The notes under the pieces were generated by a model, which worked only from the letters and a program-made list of their open reading frames with translations, had not been told where the DNA came from and made no database searches. 64,000 bases of DNA from Ciona intestinalis (taxonomy: Eukaryota > Chordata > Ascidiacea > Phlebobranchia > Cionidae): positions 4,413,001 to 4,477,000 of the forward strand of contig NC_020173.2 of assembly GCF_000224145.3 (NCBI RefSeq), read 5' to 3'. Positions 1-10,100 of this stretch are shown here, in pieces. The position numbers were made by a program, and so were the translations under genes. Position 1 is the stretch's first letter, and every line of letters begins with the position of its first letter.

Positions 1-47
1 CTAAGATTTAGCGTTCGTGGTATCCGATCCTACCCCACAGTACTATT
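1..47. mobile_element. MITE end, cut by window edge
   Basis: Right end of the common inverted-repeat element of this window. The bases before ATCCTACCCCACAGTACTAT match the ends of other copies (for example 5480-5519 and 57715-57751). The rest lies outside the window. Confidence 0.6.
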
Positions 48-1382
48 TGCTCAGTATATTGGTTCATGCTTAATTGATCCGTCTCACTTAACATTTTAAT
101 TTCTTTATTTCGCTCTAGAATCACAGCACAGCGATTGGCTAGTCGAATTGAACATGTAGAGTACAACAGTGACCGTGTACCTTCCTGGTTCAATTACGAC
201 GACTCGCCTTCGCGCCGAGGAAACCAAATTGAAGGAAACAACTCGAAATGGATTGAATTTGAAGACGCTTGACTTCTGTTTCTTCCGAGTTCAACACCAC
301 AAAACCCTCTGCTCTCATAAAAGGCGATGCAATTTCGTCGTTTTAAAAAGTCGTAATATTTACTGTTATGTTCGATTTCGACAAACTTTTGTCATGAATA
401 TGAGATTTATTTTTCTACTTTTATGCATTATTTTATCCGAAACACAGTTGAATGCTTTTTTAGGTTATTTTTGACACAATTTATGCATTTACCACATTAT
501 ACTCGGCTATAGTTTCAGTATTATAGGAACATTATAACAAAGGTTTACTTTATACAGAATCTGCGTTTTATTTTTTCTGTCAGAACCAAATAAGGCATAG
601 GTTGTAACACGAACGTCAAAAACGGCTGTTTTCGAACCAAAAATTAGATATGACGTCTTTTCAAAGCGAGAAAAAGGTAGCGCTAAGGGAAAAAAGAAGA
701 AACAAGCGTTACGTTTTACATGAGCTCATTTGGACGAGTCATAACCGGCGTCACACGTCTAAATGTTGTTTTGTTAGGGTGTTTCACGTAGTGTAATGTA
801 GACTAGTGATGCTGTTATAGTAAGCACACGGTAGGCTTTTGTAACCAATTAGACTCCAATCGTTAAGCAATTAACTCGTTTAATTTTCGTTAGAGTGTTG
901 CCGTGTGGGTAAGGATATTGAAAGTTCTAAGTTTATACATTAACGTCAGCCTAAATTTTGTTTTCTGTATATACAATTTTGGTTTGTAAATTAATTAGTT
1001 CTGTGACGTGTGATCATACGAAAAGAGAAGTTTATTCACAGACCAGGTGTTTCCCTGTTTCATGTTACACTATCAGATTCGTAATCATATGTGTTCTAAT
1101 TTTACTACTGTATACAGTTTAGTCATGAAAGTTTCTTGGGTATTACTAATTAGTAAGTTAACCACACGTACTTATTCTAGTTTATTCTATATTATGTTTT
1201 ACGTTTGTTAATTAGGTGGTAATTGTAATACCAAAATATACGTCGAAATATTTTCAGAGTAGGTCATGGTTATTGTTGACAGTTGTTTTCTTTACAGAAA
1301 GTCACATGCGTTGATGTGTATATACAACAGTGTATGGACATCTCATGTATACTGTCAGAACTAGGTCAGGTTAAATGACAAA
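48..1382. other. 5' flank of the KIAA0513 homologue
   Basis: AT-rich and without a supportable gene. A good 3' splice site, a pyrimidine run ending TTTACAG at 1291-1297, lies 86 bases before the ATG at 1383. It could accept a 5'UTR exon or a trans-spliced leader; the sequence cannot tell which. No clear TATA or other promoter element was recognised. Confidence 0.4.
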
Positions 1383-2546
1383 ATGTCTGGAAGTTCTTTA
1401 GCACCTCAAATTCCCACCATTGTACTTGATTACTGTAGTAGTAATGATCTGGATGATAGATCCTGTGTGACAAGCACTTCTTCATCACCTGACACTTCGT
1501 TAGCTTCTACTCCAAGTGCAGAAGTTGAAGTGATCGGAAAATATGACTTGGCTTATGAGGATGATATTGAAGAATTTATGAGAGCACATGTTGCCCAGCT
1601 GTTCAATCCTGCAGTTGAAATTAGTATTGCAGACAAGCAGACTTTTGGCAGACTTTGCCAAGATGCTCATGGAAGAGAAATGTTTGCTAAGTTCGTTAAC
1701 ATGCAGCGATGTAACTCTCAGAAAGTAAATGAGTCAACATTTTACAAACTCACACACAGTTTCGCGTTGGTTTTGTTCGAATGCTACGATGCAGATGACT
1801 TTATACCATGCAAGACACTCATGAATATGGCTTTCACATACTATCATGTTCCGGAAATATCAAGCATGCAGTTTTCCCAGGAAACACATGATCCTGTCGA
1901 ACTTAAAAGCCCTGACAGTGAGTTTGTTGCCAACTATGCGCATGAGTTGTCCAGTGCATCAGACAATGACACCAAAGAGAAATCTGAAAATAAAAAGCAA
2001 AAGAAAAATAAGAATTTATCCAAAAAGGGAACTAACGGTAGTTCTTCTATTTGGAAAGCTGCTAATTTATGGGTGAATAAGGAAATAAAGGGCATTAAGG
2101 ACAGCTTGTCTGCAATGGAAAATGGTGATAAAACTAATGCAGAGGAAAAAAAATCTACTATTAATCAAAATAATAATGCGACAAAAGAAAAAGATGACGA
2201 AAAAGTTTACCTATATGATGCATTGAAAAACCAAGTGATTTGGAAATCGTTGAGATTTTGGAACGCAGCTTTTTTCGATGCTGTCAATGTAGAAAGACAA
2301 CAGCATTGTTCTCAGATTGGCTGGAATGATCTTACTCCAGAAGAGAGGGAAAATGCAAACGAAGTGATTCGAAATGTCACGTTCGGCCAACTGGGAACAT
2401 TTATAAACAACATGAAGTACCTTGGAATTGGACAGAAAACATGCCTAGAGTTCTTGCGAAAACAATGTATTATTGGAAATCTGAGCAAAGAGCTGTACCA
2501 GACTTTGAAATGCCAGATTGAGACACCACTACCCTGTAGCAGTTGA
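1383..2546 (+). CDS. KIAA0513: KIAA0513 homologue, single exon
   Basis: The product has 387 residues and is read in one uninterrupted exon. Two blocks match the vertebrate KIAA0513 protein, which is a little over 400 residues. The first, about residues 60-155, contains MQRCNSQKVNESTFYKLTHS and the segment ending FTYYH. The second, about 274-375, contains IWKSLRFWNAAFFDAV and ITFGQLGTF-like VTFGQLGTFINNMKYLGIG. Between them, about 190-270, lies a lysine/asparagine-rich linker of low complexity that differs from the vertebrate one. The family shares a domain with the SBF1/SBF2 (MTMR13) proteins and its molecular role is poorly known, so none is assigned. The ATG at 1383 is the first in frame and gives the expected start upstream of an acidic Ser/Thr-rich leader. 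No close neighbour suggests an operon. Vertebrate orthologues have several coding exons; the lack of introns here is odd. Confidence 0.93.
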   Translation: MSGSSLAPQIPTIVLDYCSSNDLDDRSCVTSTSSSPDTSLASTPSAEVEVIGKYDLAYEDDIEEFMRAHVAQLFNPAVEISIADKQTFGRLCQDAHGREMFAKFVNMQRCNSQKVNESTFYKLTHSFALVLFECYDADDFIPCKTLMNMAFTYYHVPEISSMQFSQETHDPVELKSPDSEFVANYAHELSSASDNDTKEKSENKKQKKNKNLSKKGTNGSSSIWKAANLWVNKEIKGIKDSLSAMENGDKTNAEEKKSTINQNNNATKEKDDEKVYLYDALKNQVIWKSLRFWNAAFFDAVNVERQQHCSQIGWNDLTPEERENANEVIRNVTFGQLGTFINNMKYLGIGQKTCLEFLRKQCIIGNLSKELYQTLKCQIETPLPCSS

Positions 2547-4827
2547 AGTTTGTATATAAGTATAAGGTACTTAATTCTTTGGTCTGTTACATTAATGTGT
2601 ATATTTCATCACTAAGATTAGTAACTGGTACTACTACTATGCGTCCCATTGATTCATTCAATTATGAATTATGCATCATCTGTACTGTGGTTAAGCTGAG
2701 GACATTAATGTACATATACTTGGATTTGAGGATTCTTGTAATTTAAAGTGGTTATGAGTGCTTACTGGTAACCTGTACAATGGGATTAGAGCTTAAGGAA
2801 TAGACCTATGGGTAAAATTTAGATATTTGCCATCGAATATTACATAGCTACTTTAATTTAAGACGCTTTACTTTTTCAATTTCAACAATGTGTGCAATTG
2901 CAACCAACCAAAGCAGTAACGTTTTATTATCTCATATTTCGTGTTATTTGCGGTACCGACCCATTTTGTGCGTGACTTAGTTCTTCAAGAGTATTGTTTA
3001 TACTTCTCTTTTGTTGACATTCGCAAGTTCCATGCATTCATTTTCATTAGTACCGAGATTTTTCGTTCTTTTTACCTTTATGTTTTAAGTTTAATACTGC
3101 GGTAGATGTACCATACATGTGTTAATGGTACTTCAGATGCCCAAATGTGTTCTAACCCTTTATCCTGTAATTCATTGTTATTTTAAGTATGTCTCATTCA
3201 CAACACTTATAATAGCACTTCAGTTTACTACACAGTTTGCCCTTAAACAAGCTAAGCATAGATTTGCGGTTCCTGCCAAAGTAAAAAAATATATAAATTC
3301 CACAAACATTTTTAAATGCCGTGACTATGTATGTGTAAAAATTGTTTAAGGGCATATATTGTTATTTTGAGTGACATCATTGCTTCTCAACTTTTTTGGG
3401 GCCATGAAAAAAATATTAAACATAAATTAATAGCAATTTTTGGCAAACTGATTTTCGAAGCTACAGTTTACACAAGTTTTTTGTACGCAATATGCATAAT
3501 CACAAAAGTTTTTTCCTTTTACAATATTTGTTAAAAAGTTGATCAATTTTTGATTGCAAGGGTTGAGAAGCACTTATAGAAATGATCGAAGTATTTCAAA
3601 ACACATTTTCTTGGAATTGCAGCATTGTGATAATGATAACATACATTGCTATTTCCCCGCTACACAGAATAATTTACTTTTTGCACAAAGTATATTCTTT
3701 TATCACATGTTTACATATACACATTGGATTTAAAACAGATATTGTAAAATATCTAAATATCTATTGTTTGCACTCTAAAAGAAAAAAAACTGCCTAAAAA
3801 ATACTCAAAACACATTATGGTATTTGTATTGAATAACGTTTTGTTGTGAATGAGATTAAAATACAGTTATTTCAGTTTTATTATGGTGTAAGAGTTGTAC
3901 ATGTGTCGTATTTATTTTTTCTTTGCAGAGTTTTTGTGATAGATGTAAAAAAAACTCTCTACCGTATTGTTAAGGTCAAAAATTATTTTTGGAAAAGCTT
4001 GTTTTTTAGGTAAACAAACTTGGCAGCCAAATGGAGGTCGCGCGGTAATGAAATATTAACAATACTGAATCTGAAATTAAATTATTGAAAAGCTGCAGTA
4101 GTTTCCGTGTGCTGAATAATTAATTTGAATCAAACCAATACTGCTGATTAATCTACACGCGGTTAATCACTAATGTACTATTGAATATACTGCGCGTATT
4201 TGAAATTCACATTAGTGTAAGTACGGTTGCAAATAATGTGCTTATTTTTCGCCGTTTTTTTTATTTATTATTTTCTGATTGGGTAAATTGTTCTTAATAA
4301 CTCGACTAAATGTGCGTGGACGCACAACGTTTTCAAATCATATTTAATTATTATTTTAAAATCTAAGCGTTTAGGTTACAACACCATCATAGGTGTACGC
4401 GGTGATTTAATTATCATAGTGGCGCGGCAGACTTCTAATTTCGAATTATGACTAAGTCGTGTTGGCACATGAACTGTATATGTAACCGCAACCCTATATG
4501 GCTGTAGGGGATACACGCAAATGGCTAAACTTTAATCTGTCAATACACTATTATTATAACCTACATACGTGTAGGCTTAATCAATTACGAAAGCGTATAG
4601 TAAAAAACAACGCCTTTTCAGAGTAGAGAAATATTCTTTGTTTAAATCTAAATGGAACAAAAAAATGAATGAAAACATGTCCCATCCTAACCCACCCTAG
4701 TGCATGGTAAAAAAATTAATGTTTATTTGTTTCTACGCGATAAACGTATCGTAAATGCTGTAACGCACAAGTCACATTTTGAAATTATCCTTTTTTAAGT
4801 TACGTTATTTGTTTCAAAGTAGTGAAG
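2547..4827. other. 3' flank of the KIAA0513 homologue, no gene seen
   Basis: AT-rich, with stop codons dense in all frames. A possible polyadenylation hexamer ATTAAA lies at 3855-3860, followed by a T-rich stretch; no AATAAA was seen nearer to the stop. Short open frames here lack family features and are not annotated. Confidence 0.35.
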
Positions 4828-5025
4828 TAACTATGGGGTAAGATGGGATTCCGTTAACAAATAGTATCCCATATTTTCTAATCTTGTGTTTTTATAACTT
4901 ACAAAGCTCTTTTCGAGTCCTGAGGGTACGGTATCATGATGTTTTAAATATTCTCAGGTTCTACCAAATGTGACGTCAAAAAGAATTAAAAAACGCCATA
5001 ATCTTAAAAAAGTAGGACATCTCGC
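4828..5025. mobile_element. Decayed MITE copy
   Basis: Begins with the terminal type CTATGGGGTAAGATGGGAT and keeps the inner words for a pre-3'-end 'ctaccaaatg' block. The right end is worn, so the boundary is approximate. Confidence 0.45.
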
Positions 5026-5230
5026 GGCAGTCTTTTTCTAATATGGTTTTCGTCTGGTGTATTGTGGGGTATTTTAGTTCGCCATTACTGCTATTATATG
5101 CCTAAAAGTCACGTAATACCATTGGTTTAGAATCCTTGGTACCTTTTCTTCATTTCTTTACGTTGTCACTTATCGCCCTTTTTGTTCGCAACTACATAGT
5201 CAAGAGACAAATAAAAAAGTTATGTTAATA

Positions 5231-5322
5231 TATTAGGGTGGGGTAAGATGGAACATGTTTTCATTCTCTTTTTTATAGCCTCATTTGATATTAAACAAAT
5301 AGTATTAATCAGAATTATACAG
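5231..5322. mobile_element. Partial MITE copy
   Basis: Left terminal repeat TTAGGGTGGGGTAAGATGG followed by about 70 bases of element-like sequence, then broken by the next, fuller copy that starts directly after it. Confidence 0.6.
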
Positions 5323-5519
5323 TAGGGTGGGGGAAGATGGGACACCTTTACATTCTATTTTCTCCTCACATTTGGTATATAGTAAACAACGAACATTTAA
5401 GGAATTATAAAACTATATCTTCACGACTCCCATAGACCGTTGTTAATTGTTCAAAACGCGATCAGAAAATATGAGATTTAGGTACCCACGGTATCCCATC
5501 TTACCCCACAGTTCTATAG
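5323..5519. mobile_element. MITE, near full length
   Basis: About 195 bases with ends in inverted orientation: AGGGTGGGGGAAGATGGGAC on the left and ATCTTACCCCACAGTTCTAT on the right. The inside has the conserved words CGACTCCCATAGACCGTTG and TTAATTGTTCAAAACGCGAT. The two ends are of different subtypes (GTGGGGG and CCCCACAGT). Confidence 0.8.
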
Positions 5520-5602
5520 TTCTTTTCATATGCTCAAATCGACCGCTGTATGTATATATTCACCAGTGTTTGTTTGTGCTGTTTAGTCTGTAATCCTTAC
5601 CC

Positions 5603-5620
5603 ATTTTATTTGAATAAGGT
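5603..5620 (+). other. Spliced-leader-like stretch followed by GT
   Basis: Bases 5603-5618 read ATTTTATTTGAATAAG. As I recall it, the 16-base Ciona spliced leader is ATTCTATTTGAATAAG, a single C-to-T difference. The next two bases are GT, as in a spliced-leader RNA gene, where the leader is followed by a splice donor. I could not identify a downstream Sm site or repeat unit. It may be a single-copy relic of a leader RNA gene, or chance. Confidence 0.35.
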
Positions 5621-6395
5621 TTTAAGTACTAGTGATTTGTAATTATAAATTGATGTCTCTGAAGTGGCCTGTCCCCACACCCTATTCAACCTTCACCTTG
5701 CCTATATACACATCGCCAGAAAGTCTAGTCGAACGTCAATCGTCAGTACCAAACATCCAGTCAATTCATATAACTCGTCTCGTTATAATAAAACCCGCAC
5801 AAAAGTGCCGACAGTTGGTGTATAGAATTGACAGAGGATGGTTATATTTAGGAGCTGAATATTCATGACGTGCGGGTTCCATTCACGTTTTAGCTTAATA
5901 TCGGTTCTGTTCTACTGATGCAAACTACTGGGAATAAAACGATTGTGGGGCAACGTGATTTAAAAAATACCACCATTTTTCGATGGTTTTTTTATAAATA
6001 GAATCTGATTTAAAATTCATATTCACCGTAACCAAACACATGTATATTATGCTAAGTCAGTTATTGTTTTTATTCCTTTGCAATGTTTTGTACAAAAAAA
6101 GTTTAAACACATTCTACAATCTGCAAAAAAATCACTATCGATTATAGCTGGTTAGTGCTACAAATGTGTAAATAAAGTAGATTACGCGATTGAAATATGA
6201 TTTAAATCTAAACTAGGTTCTTGAATCCATATCTCGAGAAGGATTGTCAAACGCAGACTTGTCGAGCTCATATTTTTTACTCGAAATGAGATGTTTATTC
6301 GTTGTAGACATTTTTCTGAAAGTAAACAGTTGTTATTTGTAGCTGTTCCCGGTCCATAATACTGCTAAAGTTACCACATCATCCCCATATAATTT
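5621..6395. other. Intergenic, no gene seen
   Basis: Contains a 78-codon open frame (5632-5868) without an ATG near its start, family resemblance or convincing splice sites. Nothing else stands out. Confidence 0.3.
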
Positions 6396-6583
6396 TGTGG
6401 GGGAAGACGGGACACCTTTAGTACATAATATCTAAATATCCCGATCAGTATTAAACAATTACCAACGGCGTATGGAAGTCGTGGGCATACGGTCTAATAT
6501 TTCCTTAAATGTTGTTGATTACTACCAAATGGGACAAGAAAATAGAATTAAAACGTGTCCCATCTTCCCCCACTCTACTATAC
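6396..6583. mobile_element. MITE, near full length
   Basis: Left end TGTGGGGGAAGACGGGACAC; right end GTGTCCCATCTTCCCCCACT followed by CTACTATA. Inner block TTACTACCAAATGGGAC is well kept. First of three copies in a row to 6872. Confidence 0.8.
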
Positions 6584-6607
6584 ATTTGGGGATCTTGTTT
6601 TAACAAT

Positions 6608-6763
6608 TATAGTAGGGCGGGGAAAGATGGGACACCTTTGACACATTATATCCAAATATATAGGAGTCGTGTTAATAATTCTTCGACTGTTCTTTGTTTA
6701 CTACCAAATTTTACGAGTATAAATGGGATAAATGGTGTCCTATCTTCCCTCACCCTAATATAT
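6608..6763. mobile_element. MITE with internal deletion
   Basis: TATAGTAGGGCGGGGAAAGA on the left, GTGTCCTATCTTCCCTCACC on the right, joined by a shortened inside that keeps TTTGTTTACTACCAAA. Confidence 0.78.
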
Positions 6764-6872
6764 CAAGAGTCGTGGGACCAAAAGGTTATATCATTCAGTA
6801 AATATTCGTTGTTTACTACCATATGGGAAGATAAAGAGAAAGCATGGATTATCTTACCCCACGCTATTATAT
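6764..6872. mobile_element. Partial MITE, right half
   Basis: Starts inside the element (AGAGTCGTGGG), runs through GTTTACTACCATATGGGA and ends ATCTTACCCCACGCTATTAT. The left half is missing; it directly follows the previous copy. Confidence 0.65.
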
Positions 6873-7164
6873 ATGTAATACATGATACATACACAAAAAA
6901 GCAATATACCAAAGCATGTGCGTGCAAAAAACAAAATAACCCGTAAGATATAAATTATAATGTGATTTAAAAATCTGTTTATCTATATAGTATGCGATAT
7001 TATATCGGGTGAATCCGCCCTTCCTAAGAATTATATATTTAAACATATCAAGTTACTATAATAGTGTTCTCTAGGTTTATATGTCACCAAAGATAAAAGC
7101 CTTCTTATTGTAAAAAAAATTACATTGAACTACACTATACTATTATAAGGTTTATGCCTCAAAC

Positions 7165-10100
7165 TTACGTGTTTTGATATATCAAGTAGCACACAAGTGC
7201 AAAGAAACACAGCACTGCAACTCCAAGTACAACGCCAACAACGATAGCGGGGATGTTTATCTGGGGTGCGGGTGTGACCTATATAAAAAATTGCCACGGT
7301 TAAATTGACTTGTATATATAACGCCCTCGTGCACTCAAAATATTGACCATAACTAATAATAAACGATTTGTTTTGATAAGCGCATTTTCAGGTGCGTCAA
7401 GTTATATTAATTTGTAACTTACAGTTGACGTCATTGGGTCGGCTATTGTAGTTTGTTGAACTGTGACGCAGGTTTGACCATCATTGGCTAGCTGTTTACC
7501 CATCGCACAGCTGCAAGTAAAACTACCCTGGTGGTTTGTGCAGACATCCTGGCACCCTCCGTTTTTGATTAGACATTCGTTTACGTCTTTGGATTACAAT
7601 AAAAAAAAAAAAAATATGAAAGCTGTAAACCAACGTTTTAAACTTAACATATCAGAAACTTTCAATAAACAAGCATAGTCTCAAGCGTCTGTTACGATTG
7701 TGACACCGTGTCAAGTCATATGATCAGTTGGTTTTTATACTGGTAGACATACAAGGTTTTTATAAAAGATGTCATTGTACTTTGGCAAAATATGGATACC
7801 GCGTTCATCAACACTCTTTTACGTTTATCGAGGTGCAAAGATAAAAAAATATTTTTTGTTGAAAACCAAACGTGACGATAAAAAATAACAAAAACATAGA
7901 CCATCTTGCCCAATACGCAAAATTTTGCTGTAAGATGTATATTTTCAATATTCCCACCTAAACAGCTAGGAAGTTGTGAGAAGCCGCTTGCTCCACAAGT
8001 CACATCGGGTGTTCCTTGAACCACATAACCAGGACTGCATGTATAGCTTACTCCAGTTTGTCCACAGCGTTTCCACGACCCGTTTGGAATACTTGGGACA
8101 TTTCCGCAGCTGCCCACTATTAAAGTAATAATAAAAAAGGGGGTGTTTCAAAAAACGTTGGTCAAAAAATGAGCAAAAAGTAAAGAACTAAAGACAATAA
8201 ACGAAAGTCGTGATGACACGGCAGAAGATGGAAAAGTGTACAAAAACCTTTGATTAAAACGCGCGAACGTTTGCACCCAATAAAATGAGTGCTTTGTGGA
8301 CACGCGCGTTTAATTTAAATATATGTTTATAAGCGCATGTGTAACAGTTAAGAACCTATAATTGTGTAAGAACCTGTAGTACAACGGTGCAAGAACCTGT
8401 AATCGAACGCTATTTGCCCGCAGTTATCCTTCACTGTTCGTTAATTACCTGATGACTCGACACAGTATAACTTCCCTGGAGTGCAAGCGTGCGCCAGTAA
8501 CTTACACGCTTATCTGGCAGAAGTGGTTTGTTCAGAACTGCGCAGCAGTGTTATTAAGAGCAAAAGTAGTGCCAGATGTATAGTATTGCACTTTTCAGAA
8601 CAAAAAGTTATATGGTAAAAGGACAAGGTATATAAAAAGATGAGAAAACTTAGTTAGTAATGCTTGAGCAGTAAAAACGAAAGCTTCTGTACCTGTTGTG
8701 TCTTCTTTCCAAGCCATAAGATCGAGTGACGGAATCGAATTACAGCTTACGAAACCTGTAGGGTAAGTTGATAGGAAAAACACGTCTCTACGAACTTCAG
8801 TTAGACCCGTTGTGTCGCAAATTACTCGGGCGAATGACAAACGATTAAGTGCAGCCACCTGAAATATTAGTTTAGTTTATTGAGATTGTGTATAAATATA
8901 AATACTGCTTTTAAAAAAAATTATACTGAAAATGATTGGTCCTGCGACAATGAATGTATAACTTGTTTTAACCTCGTGTGGGGGGACAACGATAAAATAT
9001 AGATATGACATGGATGTTCTGTTCCATTCACCTCGTGCCCGCTTTTATAGGTGCCACGTATGTAAATTTGTGGGCGAATATTTTTGAGCCGTTGGGATAT
9101 TTTTGCTTAAATATAATGCGTTTAGTTTAAGACTACTCGTAAAAATTCGTGGAAGTTTAATTTCAAACCTGTTGGGGTGTAAAGACACCAGTATTCTCGT
9201 AATAAAATCGATCACCGTTTCTTAGAAATTTAAACTGGCGACTAAGCATGCAAGTGAAGAGCTTCCCTCCTCGTGATCCTGGGAGTAATTCTTCCGCTAA
9301 TCCAGCCAACCAGACATCAATGTTACTAAAAAAGTTAAGCATATAGTAGGGTGAGGTAAAATGGGACATGATTCGTGGGGTAATATAGGATGTATCATTC
9401 TGTTTTCTCGTCCCATTTGGTCATAAACTTACGAATATTTACAGTATTTTATAACTGTGGCCCCCCGACTCGCTAAACCCCGTTGGTAATTGTTTAATCC
9501 ACGATCAGAAAATATTGGATTTAGGTGATAAGATGGGACAACTGTTCGTTCCATTTTTTTGTCCCATTTGTTAGTAAACAAAGATATTCAAAGAAATATA
9601 AAACCGTGTTATCACAACTACCATAGACCATTGTTAATTGTTTAATACACGATCAGAACTTTGGATATTATATGTTAACGATGTCCTGTCTTCTCCCAAC
9701 CAACTGAATCTCACCCAGGGTGCTTGTATAAGCGTTCGAGTTTGCTTCTCAGCAAAGCGTCTGTTATTTCCATAGCAACTTGGGAAAAATTGTCAGCTCT
9801 AGACATCCCGCACTCTTCTCGCCAGTCATTATAAAGTGGTAACCCATGGTCGCGCCCACGCTGCAGGTTAAGAGATGCGAGATCCAAAGCTACCTGTGAG
9901 AGGAACGACAAATTCGTGTTTTGATTTACAAAGTCTTTTCAACTGCTGGCTTTGGTGTATCACGAAACACAACGTTGTATTATACTTTATAGCTTAGCTA
10001 ATTTGGGTTAGAACTGTTCACAATGAAAAGTGTATATATTAAAATGTCGGCAATGTCGGCCCTACTGTTGCAACTTAAAACCAATCAGGAAATTTACTTG

